Below, one piece after another: positions 34,536 to 46,536 of a stretch of DNA of 64,000 nucleotides. How positions within the stretch are numbered: the stretch's first letter is position 1; the number at the start of each line of letters is the position of its first letter. The position numbers were made by a program, and so were the translations under genes. The DNA lies in NCBI GenBank assembly GCA_036971715.1, contig JAVHJL010000001.1, forward strand, positions 4,774,001 through 4,838,000, in the 5' to 3' direction. Below the pieces are notes generated by a model. The model searched no databases. It was given only the letters and a program-made list of their open reading frames with translations, and had not been told where the DNA came from. Origin of the DNA: Arthrobotrys musiformis. Taxonomy: Eukaryota > Ascomycota > Orbiliomycetes > Orbiliales > Orbiliaceae.

Positions 34536-36643
34536 CTTTTTTCCACTTCGTCTTTCCCTTTTTCTCTTATATAACTAACTTTTATGTATTAAAATATTAA
34601 GGTATACATATATATACTACAGGAGGACTGTATACGTATATTCCCTGTTCAAATAAACTTGAGAAGAAGAAGGAAGGGAAAAGAGAGGATATAAAAACGA
34701 ATGACTATCTCTTTCAGCCTGGTAGACGGGGCGAAGTGATAAAAATAAAAATTAACGAATGACTGCGGTGAGTAAGCACCTTAATTCGACCGAAAGGAAA
34801 AGAGGCAGAAGGATTACGGTTTTTTCGGGGGGTTAGGCATTCTTTATGGGAAGAATGCACTTTTTTTCCTTGCCCTTCTAGATACAGTTTGGAAAAGAAG
34901 AAAAGAACGAACGAAACGAACAATTGCCATTTCGCCATTTTTCGCCTTCAGCCGAGAGAGAAAGGTGACTTGCCAATTGCCCGAGATGAGTGGAGAGGCA
35001 GAGAGAGCGCGATAGTTCCCTGCATGGCATTTTGATCCCAAATGCTACCTTACATCCTTGGCTTAATTTTAAACACGAGCGAGCGTTCAAACAGAAAAAC
35101 CACCGCCCCAGCCTAGCGGACTTGGTCTTTGTAGGAAAAAGGCAAAAAAAAGGGAAAAGGGCTGAAAGGTTCGCACGCGAGGGACGATGGAAAAAGTATG
35201 TGATGGATTAGGCAATACTCTATTTTTCCTCATCCTTGTGGGGAATTGGCAAAAACAAAATGACCTCAATGGCGGTTTTTGCCCAAGCGCAAGGGGGTTA
35301 GAAAGCTAAGAAGATCGGTGAGGTGTAACTCGCGGAATCTTTCTGAGTGTGGTAATTTGTAACGCCTATTTGTGTTGGCGCTGCACGGGACAGAATTAAA
35401 ACATGTAACTTTAGCTAACTAATTGTTCAGTCATCAAAATTTCGGGGTCCTAAGTCTCTTGAGGTTTTCTTGTGAACTGTTGGCGGGGGGTCTTGGGGTT
35501 GCATTCAACGTGGAGTTCTCGGATCATGAGCCCCCCTTCATCTTCTCTTTTCGTTAGGTCTGTTCGTACGATTCCGACTCGAAGGGTGAATGTAGGCTGA
35601 TAAAAAGTGACAGCCCCCCGCCTCCCAAGCCTAGGTTCCGAGGATGTTTGGAATCTCGTTTTCTGCTGTTGTCTTTGCCGTCTTTCCTGCCCTAGCGACG
35701 TTGCATGCGGTTACCATATATTAATACTTGATGCTATAAAAAGGGGATTTCCATTTAAGAAATTCAGACAGACAGCGAATGAACGCAAGGGAACGTGATA
35801 TCATGTGGTCACTTTTTTTTCCCTCCTCCTCCTCTCTTCCCTCTCTTTAATTTTTGCCTTTCAGAAAAACATTTACATAGGTCTGTTTTTAGAGAAAAAA
35901 AAAAACACGACCTCCACAGTTGCAGTAACCGTAACGTTATCATCACTTGGTATCGTCGATAGCGAATTATCATTGCCGGTTGGGAAGGAAAACTGCATAG
36001 GAATGCGCAGAAGGGCTTGAGGGGGAAGGGCTGACAAATGAAATGCGCTTGTGCCAAAAACACCTGCTTGTTTGCAGCTGGGCCTTTTTTTCAGCCTCTT
36101 CAGACGAACAAAAAAATGCTGACCGGACCTGCCAGGCCGTTTTAAGGTATTATTGACCCACCCCTGGTCCATTATTAATTGCCGAGATTCCGCCCAAAGC
36201 TTGTCTCTTTTGTTTCTCCTCCTTTGCTTTTAATTTTGTTGGCGGTTTGGTGACACCAGGCCTTCTTTTTTGTTGATTGATACGCTCTTTTCTGCTGGCA
36301 AATGCCATTGACTACTGAAACCGCAAAGAAAATTACCGGATCTTTTACAGTAATTGTTATTTCTACGATTTTTCCTGAATATGACATCAAAAGTGAAGTT
36401 TTGAAGGTTGAGGAAAGATCCAACGTTGGATCTTTCGTTGTTACACAGACGACTGGTGATGGAAAGGCTTCGTTCTGGCTGTGCGCCGCTGTATAAAGGG
36501 ACGGAATCGCCCAGCTTAATTAGCTAAACTGAGGGAAACGCGAGTTTCTTTGAGACTCGATTGTGACATATTCCGGTTGGCAAAAGAAAAAACCATCGAT
36601 TTAAGCTTTAATGTCGGGAATGGCCTCATTTGTTGTCCCGTAA
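34536..36643. other. gene-poor region, 2.1 kb
   Basis: Holds the glucanase promoter and AT-rich spacer with T and A tracts. An open frame at 36302-36496 starts with ATG and is moderately protein-like, but it has no recognisable domain and no clear splice partner. I do not call it. Confidence 0.45.
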
Positions 36644-37353
36644 CGTACCAGTTACCTACGGCCGCACATCCGAAATCTCAGCCTAAAGCCAAACTCGGAG
36701 CCAGAGCCAGGTTCAAAACCTCCAATCGAAACACCGTCGTTAGCAGCAACCATAGTAGCAGAGCTCCAAAAGGTGAACGTCAGGTGCACCAGCACAAGTA
36801 TAAAAGCCCTCGAAGAAATATACGCAGACGTAACACACACGGAAATTTTCGGCGAGAGGGATACCCATAAACTTTGGGAGACACTATGGACACGCTCAGA
36901 GATTCCTACTTACCTCTCGTACTCCGATTTGAATACCTCCCAAGTTCGTCAATGGAGGTCTGACGAAGCATTTGATCTCTGGATAAACCACAAAGTAAGC
37001 TTTGGGAGGCATTATATATACATCCCCCTGTTTTCAAAAACATGATAGATTATGAGGAGAAGGATTACGTGGATTTTATCTGTAGACGCTCTAGTATGTA
37101 CTCGCAAGAGCTGTGGATGTGGATGGGCGAGATGATTAAAGACGGGATAGTTGAGAGAGACGATGTGGAAAATTTACCGGAAGTTATGTTTCGAGACATC
37201 ATAGTCGGGTCCGGTCGAGAACCTTTAGAGGAGTTAGCCTCGAAGCAAGGCGCTACAGTGGAAGAGCAGGCAGTCTCAAAGACGCCGCCCCACCTCGACC
37301 GAAACTACGGTTCAAAGGTAGCTTGCATGTTTGTTTGTCCCATTAATTTGTAG
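36644..37353 (+). pseudogene. hypothetical gene or fragment, apparently frameshifted
   Basis: Two adjacent open stretches look like one protein read in two frames. The first (36644-about 36994) reads PSLAATIVAAELQKVNVRC, then LEEIYADVTHTEIFGERDT and YSDLNTSQVRQWRSDEAF. The second (from about 36994) reads KLWEALYIHPPVFKNMIDYE, EEKDYVDFICRRSSMYSQEL and MGEMIKDGIVERDDVENLPE, and stops at 37353. Joining them needs either a one-base indel near 36993-36996 or an unlikely 39-base intron (36957-36995, donor GTCTGA). No start codon precedes the first stretch in frame, so an upstream exon is missing or the gene is a relic. I recognise no family. Confidence 0.35.
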
Positions 37354-38364
37354 ACTTCATGCTAGTGCTCGGTTTCCCCTTTTTCCCACATCTACAAAAG
37401 TCGAAAACTCGCAAAATTCGGTTCAGCCGCAAAGTATAACCATGTGGCGGTTTTGTTTCATTAAACTCAACAATTTCATGACCTATCGGTTGTCTCACGC
37501 CCAGACCTTGCGATTGAGCACCTACCAGGTGTTAGTAATATGTTTTCGTTCCTCTTCGACGTCGCCTAGCGCGGGGGCCACCGCGGGCTCAAGTTCTCAA
37601 GGGATAAGTCTTTATTTGATGGTATTGTAGTACAATTATATCGCGAGATCAGAATACATCGATAATAGGGCTCTAAGGTTTGCGATTTACGTTGTATTGT
37701 TTGGCAATTGGTTAGTTCGACACCCTGCGAGCGCGAGCCCAGGATTGATTGGCCCAATGGGCCTGGTGGCTGTCGACAGTGAGCTCATATATAAACAGTA
37801 ACTTTATAAATTATCTATATATTCTTTGACCCCTTCAGGCTGGCCGTCAGCACTACGACTTCAGGACCAATTTGGCAATGTAATGGGGTCTGTACGTTGC
37901 ATTATATAGCTTTCGGTTTATAGGTTTATAGATGAATTTCGGGCTGGGGGCGAGCACTGAGGACCCATATACTGACCTAGCCTTAGATGCTATCCGGCGG
38001 ATTTATCGATAAATTTTGTAAATTCATACTCATCTTTTCTCTCGTACCTAGACTATTGGCCATGGGGTGACCCTTTTTAAATTTAAGTCTTTTTAGTCGA
38101 CGGTGCTAACGTATCTAACTCTATCCACAACTTTGAAAAGGTGCATGAGATCAATATCTTCTTATACCTTCATTTCCAATAGTTACGGGTATAAAGCGAG
38201 ATGGGATTTGATATATCATATATATACTCCTAAAATATGCATACACGGCCATGATACCGATTCTATTGTATCAGCGTACTCCCAAACACCGGCAACCCCC
38301 TAAATGTATCTATATCTACCCAATGCAAAAATCCCAAAGAAATGTATAATCACCATAAACCTTA
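37354..38364. other. intergenic region, nothing recognised
   Basis: Spacer between the frameshifted locus and the minus-strand membrane protein. AT-rich; only short overlapping frames. No repeat or RNA gene seen. Confidence 0.45.
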
Positions 38365-39203
38365 TCAACTCCGCCGCCTCAGCCCCATACTCATAGCCAA
38401 AATACTCCTACTCTCAATCATCCTCAACCGAGAAGCCAAATCCACCCTCCGTCTCCTCCACAAAAAATAAAACACACAGGGAACCAACGGCACCGAAAGC
38501 ACACCGTACTTCACCGCCATCCATCTAAACACCCTGCGGTTCGTATTACTCCTCGCCTGCTCCAGCAACGCTCGACTCGACAGCGGCGCGAACTTTTGAC
38601 AGTTTTCGTTCAACCAGTGGTATTTATTCGTTGTGATGTACTCGTCTCTGAATCTTTTGGCTTCATGGATCATAGGCCCATCTTGGATTTTTGTTTCTGA
38701 GTCCAGGGCGTCCCAGATCTTGCCGTTAATGATGGCTTGTGAGGTTTCAGGGGCAAGGGTTGCGTTTACCACTGTCGTTGCTGTGATATAAACCAAACCT
38801 GACTTTTAGTATAAACCCATTTTTATGGCGGGGAGGGGGATACCATACGTCTACCCCTCCCTTTATCCCTCTCGATAAGATGATACGTCCCATTCACCAG
38901 CAGGACCAAAACTCCCATGTGGGCCGTTATGGGGATTTCGTAGAACATTCGGAAGAATTTGTACAGCCATCCTGCGGGATCACCGGCGAGGGGCCGGGTT
39001 ACGTGCCAGAAGCTTACGATCTGTTCGCCTTTCCAGCGGGCTGTGAGGTATTCTTTTGTTTCTGACTATAGGACAAAACAATTAAGATAGAAGATTAGTA
39101 AAATATGATTCGGGGTTTTGAATACAATTAATTGTGGTAAAATGCCGAATTGGAGGGAGGGAGGTAGTACTATGTCAGGTAGGATGCTCGATACCAGCGC
39201 CAT
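38365..39203 (-). CDS. small membrane protein with LRAT/NlpC-like His and NCxxF motifs
   Basis: Minus strand: exons 39203..39171, 39065..38855, 38798..38365, 225 aa; all borders GT/AG and in phase. The order of motifs suggests a permuted papain-like fold of the LRAT/NlpC-P60 group. A histidine sits in a strand motif TAHMGVLV (His60) followed by a second strand ending YHLIE (residues 72-76). A cysteine sits at the head of a helix in NENCQKFA (Cys148), comparable to NCEHF/NCQxFA in LRAT-type and related thiol enzymes. A C-terminal hydrophobic segment (about 177-195) followed by WRRRR suggests a tail anchor, as in vertebrate HRASLS-type phospholipase/acyltransferases. A first-strand WHVTRPLAGDP motif precedes the His. 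The activity, if any, could be acyl transfer or peptide cleavage. This is an inference from motif order only. Confidence 0.6.
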
Positions 39204-41537
39204 GAATGCTCAATCTGCCCAAGCAGACTAAGCCTTCAGCTTGTGTATGAAAAACAAAACGGCTATAAAAAGGATAATAACCATAATATCATAGAATCAT
39301 AGAATCATATAATCATAAGAGAAAAAAACAACAGTAACCGTCAGAAAATGAATTCCACCAGTACATCACCGGAAACAAACAGAGAAAGAAAAAAGACCTC
39401 CAGATGAAAAGCTTCTTCTTAACGAACACACCGGGCTAAGGAACCTATTTATTAGTATTACTCACTATCTAATAAGCAGATCAATTCCAAACCATATCCC
39501 AAGCTTAACAGAATTTAAGCATTCGAGCCGAGTTCGCGGGAAAAAACCTCGCCATAACCCTCCCGCCACCCCGCGGGACTATCCCCGCCAAGCTCAAAGC
39601 ACACAAAAACCCTATCATGACATCGGAATATAAACCTCCTCCTCCAATCCATATTCCTCAAGAGCCATTAAACTACTGTTTCAAACTATACCCATACGTT
39701 ACCCGTACACCCGCACCCCATCAGTTTTCCGAAAAATAGTGGTGGGGGTGTGTATTATTCTACACACCGCATATCAAAGAACCCTGCCTCTATAATCCAC
39801 AAACGGGTTCGGATAGCTACTTCCAGTAGAATGTGGCTTTTTTAGATCCCTAGATTTTTGACAAGGGTACGTTAGGTATACCGCAATAGAAGGGATGTTT
39901 TACGGGGGTGCGCGGCGGGTAGAGCGTTACTTTTGCATATGTAGGCATAGTTGCGTGTTTTATTGTTATCCTTCCGGCATTCATTCGATTATGCTTATTT
40001 CTTGAGGGGTATAGTAGGCGTTCAGATATAGAATTTATAAGAAAAAGGAAGGGGAGTCTATAAGTACTCGTCGTCTTCAATTGATAAATGTAGAGGGTTA
40101 GGGGGATTAAAGACCGGCAAGCTAGGTACCCACGCTAGCTAACGGATCTTTGCAATGATAAGACGATTATATTAATGCAGCTAACGTGCAGCTCCAAGAC
40201 GGCTTCTGTCTCAGGATATTGAAGACTAGCATAAAATACAGAGATCCAGTTGGTTAGGGAGATCTATCTATCCATCTTAAGATCTTGAACATGCCATGCT
40301 TGCATATGTCTATGCTAGGTTAAGCATTTCGACTCAAGACTCCGCAATGGGTTGCCTTCTCCCATCCGTCCGAGGATGATTAATGATTCTATTTTGCAAT
40401 TTTGGGAGAAGATATCTGTTTATTAGATCTTCGTGGTCTCGCGGTGGATCTTCGTTGTTCATTGGAGCCGATTAATTAATAGTACACAAGCTTAGATCCC
40501 TTGTCTCTTGCGCAGCACCACCCTCTGGGTGGTTTAGATCCCGTAGATCTATAGAATTAACTGTGTATCCTTCAACGTCAGCCCCGGCCCAAAATAGTCA
40601 TGTCCACCCGGATCACCTTCGATATAAAGCGAGACTAACTTTATATATATATATATCTTCTGCTAACCTTCTCGAGTTGGGACCATTGATACCCTCGCAG
40701 CTTACTCATGATCACCTATAACCAACCCTGTCGATGCACGCCAGGTTCGTATACGTACTAGAGCGAATTAATCTCGAACCCCCTCGATCGACTAAGATCT
40801 AATCGATCCACCATATTTAACCTTATCATCATAATACTACATCATATTCGACAATTAACTAACACACAAAGCGTGTGAAAAAGTCACTCACCAGCCTCCA
40901 CCCGTCGTTTCAGGTGGAGCACCGCTAACGGTAACCCCGTCCGCTGGCTAAAGATAAGCACACCCCTCAACCTAACGCACAAATCGGATGATTTTTATGG
41001 CTTAAACAAGCTCTCGGAAAGATCTGATATATCAAGGCTAGTTTGAAGATAAGGGCGACTAATGTGGCTAGAGCTAGATAACCCCCTCACCAATTACGAT
41101 CGAAACCATCAATCAATATCCACAGGAGCTTAAGATTTAAATATGAGAGTAATACCCCCAGCTTTCTCAACCAGACCGGAATATTTCCTCCATTCAATAC
41201 ATGTACGTGCATGTATATGCAATAATGACTTTTATATAAAAACTTCCATGCTTTTTGTTTTCTCAAAACAAAAAAACTCCATGACGTTGAAAAAAAAGCG
41301 AAAATCCTGCAACGAGTAGCTAAGTAGGTAACGCAGGACTCCCAAGTGAAAAAAGAGCGAAGAACATAAGGAACTAGCTATGATGATACAAATCCCCCTC
41401 GCACACCCATATACACCTTAATAAAAGAAGAATAACATCACTTTTCGATAATCAAAAAAGAACGAAGAGAAAAAAAACCTCATAACACCCTTCCCACCCA
41501 AAAAGTAAAGAAAGCCTGACATAATAAACCCGCGCAA
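39204..41537. other. gene-free AT-rich region, 2.3 kb
   Basis: No supportable gene. Contains a short tandem array of ATCATAGA-type units at about 39287-39318 and the hairpin motif at 40501-40534 listed separately. Several TAGATC/GATCT segments near 40250-40560 recur but do not form a clear repeat. Confidence 0.45.
40501..40534 (+). repeat. copy A of a shared hairpin motif (TTGTCTCNTGCGCAGCAC + stem-loop)
   Basis: The block TTGTCTCTTGCGCAGCAC leads into a perfect 7-bp stem (40517-40523 with 40527-40533) around a TCT loop. A close relative with a compensated stem lies in the leader of the stonustoxin-like gene at 61307. No gene is seen next to this copy. It may mark a lost gene's leader or a small noncoding RNA. 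Confidence 0.6.
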
Positions 41538-44500
41538 TCACGCCACAGAGGCGAACGAAGAAGCCATAGGCGGGAACCCCATAGCCCTAACATTCCTCTC
41601 CTCCTCCATCTTCTCCTGCTCACTCGGCCTCCTACCCCCTCTCGCCAAGAACCCAGGAATCGGAATCTCAAATTTAAACACCCCACCCCATCCCACCTTC
41701 TTCTTCTCCCCATCAGCAGCTCCATTAACAGCAGTAGAATCCGCCACCGCGTCTTCCTTTTTGACCTCCTCTTGAACCTTGGGTTTATAGCTCAACGGTT
41801 TGATCAAATCCATAAGCTTTCCCTGCAAGATCTGTGCCTGCTGCGATTGCTGCGGTTGCAACTGGGGCGGAGGACGCGAGTATGCGCTATACCCCGGCGG
41901 TAAAACCTGCACCTCCGGTCGTTTCTGGTATCCATACCCACCAGGGGCGGTGGTATACCCACTATACGAGTACCGCGCAGGACTGTACGCATAACTAGAT
42001 GGCCGTGGTTGTGCGACAGTAGTCGTAGTGGTGGTAGTAGAAACTTTCGTAATGGTGGTTTTAGGGATTTGTGTTTGCAGGGCAGTAGACGAAGGTGGAG
42101 GCTGCGGCGGTGTTGTTTGGAGCGTCGAGTCTGTCGTAGATAGCGTCGAGGGATCTTGTAATGCCAGGCCGGATGATTGTAATATTATTCTCATGATGTC
42201 GGGCGTAAGATCCAGATCCTCATCGTCATCGTACTCATCTCCTTCTCCGTACATTTCATCGTCTTCACCGCTCCCACCCCCGGCAGCTATGTCCATCATA
42301 CCTTCATCGTCCAGCTGCTGCTCAAGGTGTTCGTGTTGGGTTGACGATAGGGACTGCTGCTGGTCCGGGTGGTCCGAAAAGGTGATTTGGGGGATCCCCT
42401 CTGCTTGCGCAGCGTGTATCTCCACCATAATATCCGCCAGGATTTCCTCGATATCCCCACCGCTGCTGACCGCATTGATAAACCTCTGAAGCTGATCTTC
42501 GTTCAGCTCATCAAGTTTAATCCCAGCACCTTCCAAAAACTCCGAAATACTAGCCCCGACATTTTCCTCCTCCACTCCTCCTTCTTCAACCTCTGCCACC
42601 TCTTCTCCCGTAGCTTCAATGTTGGTCTCAGGAGCGAGAATAATGGTATCGTCACCCATCTCCACATCTTCAAGCCCCGGAATCCCAACCTCCTTCGCAA
42701 TCCCATCCAGAACCGCCGCATCCAATGCCATCTCATCGATCCCCGTTTCACCATCATGCCCCATAATCGTAGCAATAAATGCATCTCTCGTATTCGGCGA
42801 CATTATCTCCAAATGTTGGTGCAAATCCGAAATATCCGTCTGGTCAGAATGTAGATCTTGTAATGCCAACTCCAACGCCGCCATCCCATCGTCGCCCATA
42901 ATGTCCGCCACCGCTGTCGTCGTGAGATCGGAAGTAGCAGTAGTTGTAGTAACTGGCAGCCCGTCCTCGCCAAGGACCCCGAGAATGGTATCATCGTCAG
43001 GTAACTCCTCAAGTTCCCCAGCCTGCTCAGCTTCCTCCCTCAACGCCGCCTCAAGCGCCGCAATATCCTCGAGCGACATTTCCCCGTCTTCGATGAGCCT
43101 CTCCAGGCTTTCAAGCGTGAGGCCTCCTGTGTCAACAGCTTGATGATGCTCTCCTTCAGCAGCCGCAGCCGCAGCAACGGCAGCGTCCATTTCCAATGCC
43201 GCGGCGACAATATCATCCATCTGTACATCGCCGAACGAATCATCATCGAGCACGTTCTCCACAGGTACAACCTCCGGTACCGGAGCGGCAGGTGCAGCCT
43301 TCTGCACTCCTCGCCCGATAATCGCGTCGAAAGCAGCGTCAAACTTCGACGTCAATCCATCGTCGGCAGGTTTGACATTTTCAACCTTGACCTCTGAAAT
43401 CGCAGTGGGAACAGAAGATGACGCCACAGGAGCAGCGCTACGAGGCGTAGGAGAAACAACAACAGCCTGCTGTTGTTGCGGTGAAACCTGTTGCTGTTGA
43501 ACTTGCTGTTGCTGCTGGACCTGATCCGGCACCAGATTCTCCAAATAACTCCGCATCCCAGGATCCCCCCAAAGCCTCTGACAAGCCGCGTTCCAAGTCT
43601 CGTAATCGATCTCTCCATTCTCTATCCAATTCCTCAGATTCTCCGCCGCACCTTCCTGATTCGTCAAAACACCCGCCATAACTTGGCTGGGATTGTCGCT
43701 ACAGAAGTCGTCATTACTATTCCAGCACGATGATCCAGGAGTTTCGTTCTTCCTCAGTTGGGTTTTAAACTCTCTTTTCACCTTCCGACGGCTGAATTCC
43801 TCATCCATCCATAGGCGTTTTTGTTCCGAAGGGTGAGGGCCGAAGAGTTTGGTCGCGCGACGGGATACGCGCCCCCGGAGATCGTTGTCTTTGTTCCTAT
43901 CGCTGTTCTCCTCTCTCCATTTCTTCTTCCTTTCCCTGTTTTCCGCCCGAACCCGTTCTCGCTCGGCTCTGGTCTCGGGATCTGAGTCCCCGGCGTTCTC
44001 GGGAGAGTGACCTGCCATGCCATCGTTGACGCCACTGCCGTCCAGATTCAAATTCGCAGAATCACGGACACGATGGGCCAACCACCGCATCATCCCGTCG
44101 TCGTCCTTAGGAAGGTCTGTGGCACTGAACTGTAGATTCTCACGATTCGAAGATACTGTGCTCGATGTTGGAGTTGTCGGTCTCGTTAGTGGTGGTGGTA
44201 GTGGGGCGTGGATCGTAAGCGGAGGTGGGGGGTATATCTCCGTTTGTGAAGCAGGCGGTAAATGCGGTGGTGGCATCGAGTTTTGGCGATGTGTCGTAGT
44301 GGTAGAAGTGGGTGGGACATATGTAATTGAAGGCGGAGCTGGTGCTGTTGGTGCCGGTGGCGGCGATGTCGACGGTAAAGGTCCACCCAATTCGAAGTCA
44401 CCAACTACATCGTCCGATTCCAATCCCGTTTGTAGACCCAAAAGCTCAGGAGTAGCCATAGTAGCAAGATTAGCCGCCTTTCCATCCTCGGTACTAACGG

Positions 44501-44690
44501 ATTTCCTTCGTTTTTCCGGCGACTGAAGAAGCAGTGGTATTTCAGGTATCTCTGACGATTTCCGTTTTCGGGAAATGTCATCTTTGGGAGTAGATGGTAT
44601 TTCGGGTAGAGGCTTTTCAATGGTAGCGTCGAGAACTGGTGATTGAGGAGTAGTAGTCGCAGGTAATATCGTCTCGACGGGCTGTTGTGC

Positions 44691-44723
<33 letters not shown>

Positions 44724-45077
44724 AGGTTCTGATGTTGGTTGTGGAGGTGTGGTGGGAGCAGGAGCAGCGGGAGCAGCGGGAGGAGGAGGAGGAGGAGGAG
44801 CAACAGTAGCTTCCTCCTCCACCTTCACAGGCGCAGCCGCCGGCGGGGGAACATCTAAACAATCCGTCAAAAACCACCATTAACAATCTACCCAATTAAA
44901 AAGACCAGAATAAAACACCAAGCTCCACTACGGCTCCCTAGAGCTAGCTACAGTACAAAGCAGATCGGTGTCGGGGTACCAAGAGCAAAAAATCCTTTGC
45001 GAGAGCGCTGCAAGCAAGGGAGGAGAGGGAAAAAAAAAGTGAAACCGCTTACCAGTAGATTCCATCTCCTCCGCCAT
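41538..45077 (-). CDS. DUF3020-domain protein, large low-complexity acidic protein
   Basis: Minus strand: exons 45077..45053 and 44854..41538, 1113 aa. The 8-codon first exon (MAEEMEST) joins in phase through a 198-base intron. The ATG at 44870 in the long frame is intronic. Residues about 305-355 form the fungal DUF3020 domain (ENRERKKKWREENSDRNKDNDLRGRV..), usually linked to nuclear, possibly transcription-related proteins. The rest is low complexity: poly-Pro/Ala and a PEPEPEPEPEPE run near the N-terminus, Gln-rich runs near 440-470, then long acidic helical segments (about 530-900) with several short EDIAALEAAL-like repeats. The C-terminus is Pro/Tyr/Gln-rich. Composition suggests a nuclear regulator with activation-domain-like regions. 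Function not known. Confidence 0.8.
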
Positions 45078-46536
45078 CGCGACAGGCTGTCGCAGTGTAG
45101 TTCAGTATACCGATCGGTGTCGTAAATGCCTCCTTAACCTCGCGAATGGAATACAGACATCAATGTCGATGTCGGAGCAGCAGTCGTGGTAGCTGACGGA
45201 GCAGTATTGGTCGATGGGGAGGAAGGTGAGGGAAGGTGAAGGTGAGGAAGGAATGTGGGTTTTGAAGGTTGGAGAAAGAGAAATTGAGAAAAAGATGTTT
45301 GGCGAAACACAGAAAAAGCAAAGAAATACAACAAGGCAAACACCAAAAAAAGCTTGTGGCGACACAAATGTTAAACCGAACTATCGCGGAAAGACGACGG
45401 GAAAAGCTTCATGAAGGATATTAATATTATTAGTACACTCTAACTAACTACCCAGCTAAGTACAGCAGCAGTAATGATATGATATAGTAACGAGTACAGT
45501 AAAGTACAGGTAAGATTATAGGTCCACATCAAAAACATCAATAACAATAAGAATAATAGCAAGCAAGTCGTCTATAAGCATATAATACAATCAATCGCAA
45601 GAGCAAAAGCACAAAAACATATTACCCACCGTCAAAAAGACAATCAAGAACGATATAATATAATGTAATATCGATGTTAACTTGCAAAAGGAAAAAAAAA
45701 AACTCCCATCCAGTTCCCATTTCTTTTTCTAAAGCTCGGTTTTAGCAGCAATTTTTTCGGTCGAAAGAATTGTATCAATTATATGATTTTTTTTTTTTGG
45801 AAAACAAGTATCGATTCGATTTTCTTTTAGAGGTCCCAGATAGTTCTGCCGTTTCGTAGTACAGTACAATTGTATTTTGGGGGGTTTGCGGGGTCATTTT
45901 CGAGAACGTAGGAGAGAGGAAGGAAAGAAGAAAGGAGAAGAAGGTCCGGAGTTCCTAGGATCCTGTAGTGTTTTTTTCCGATTTTTTTGGAGTTTCGAAG
46001 GAAGCCAATAGAAAGGAGAAAGAGGAGAGAGAAGGATAGGAGGACCGACGATCCTGGAGTATTAGTGATGACCTCATTAAAAAGGATAGTAATAGCAGTA
46101 GTTAGACAGGACGAGCATTTGGTAATAGAATGATAAACAGGCCATGTAAGTTCTTTGAAAACAGTAATAGAAAAAAAAGGAGACATAGGCTGCTAATGTG
46201 AAAGAAACAGATAGTAATAAACCCTTTAACCGGAGAAGAAGAATAAGAATAAGAGAAGAGTACCACCCGCGGCAAGGGAGACAAATTTCTCTGCTTTTGC
46301 GCACGCTGGCTTGCTCTTTTGATTTAAAAAGACATAATGAAACAAAAAAAGAATAGCCGCCTTTATGTGTAGATAAAACAAGAGAGAAAAGTGAAGGAAC
46401 CATAGACGCCGAGGGTAAGAGCCATTAAAACACCACAGCGGAATATTGTGGATTAAAATGATACAATGGGCGAAGGCGCATTTGTTGTAACAGTGGAAGT
46501 GGAGAAGGGAAAGTAGGAGTCGAGCAGGAGACTGAC
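45078..46536. other. intergenic region with poly-A/T and GA-rich tracts
   Basis: Holds the DUF3020 promoter/leader and the 3' end of the zf-4CXXC gene; both neighbours are on the minus strand. Very A/G-rich on the + strand (many AAGGAGA-type runs at 45900-46060). No gene supported. Confidence 0.5.

Noticed and set aside
36302..36496. Small 64-aa open frame as a gene
   Set aside because: No domain, no upstream promoter signal I trust, and no homologous-looking partner exon.
44855..44870. ATG at 44870 as start of the DUF3020 protein
   Set aside because: The first residues are read from intron sequence. An 8-codon exon at 45077..45053 joins in phase through good GT/AG borders.
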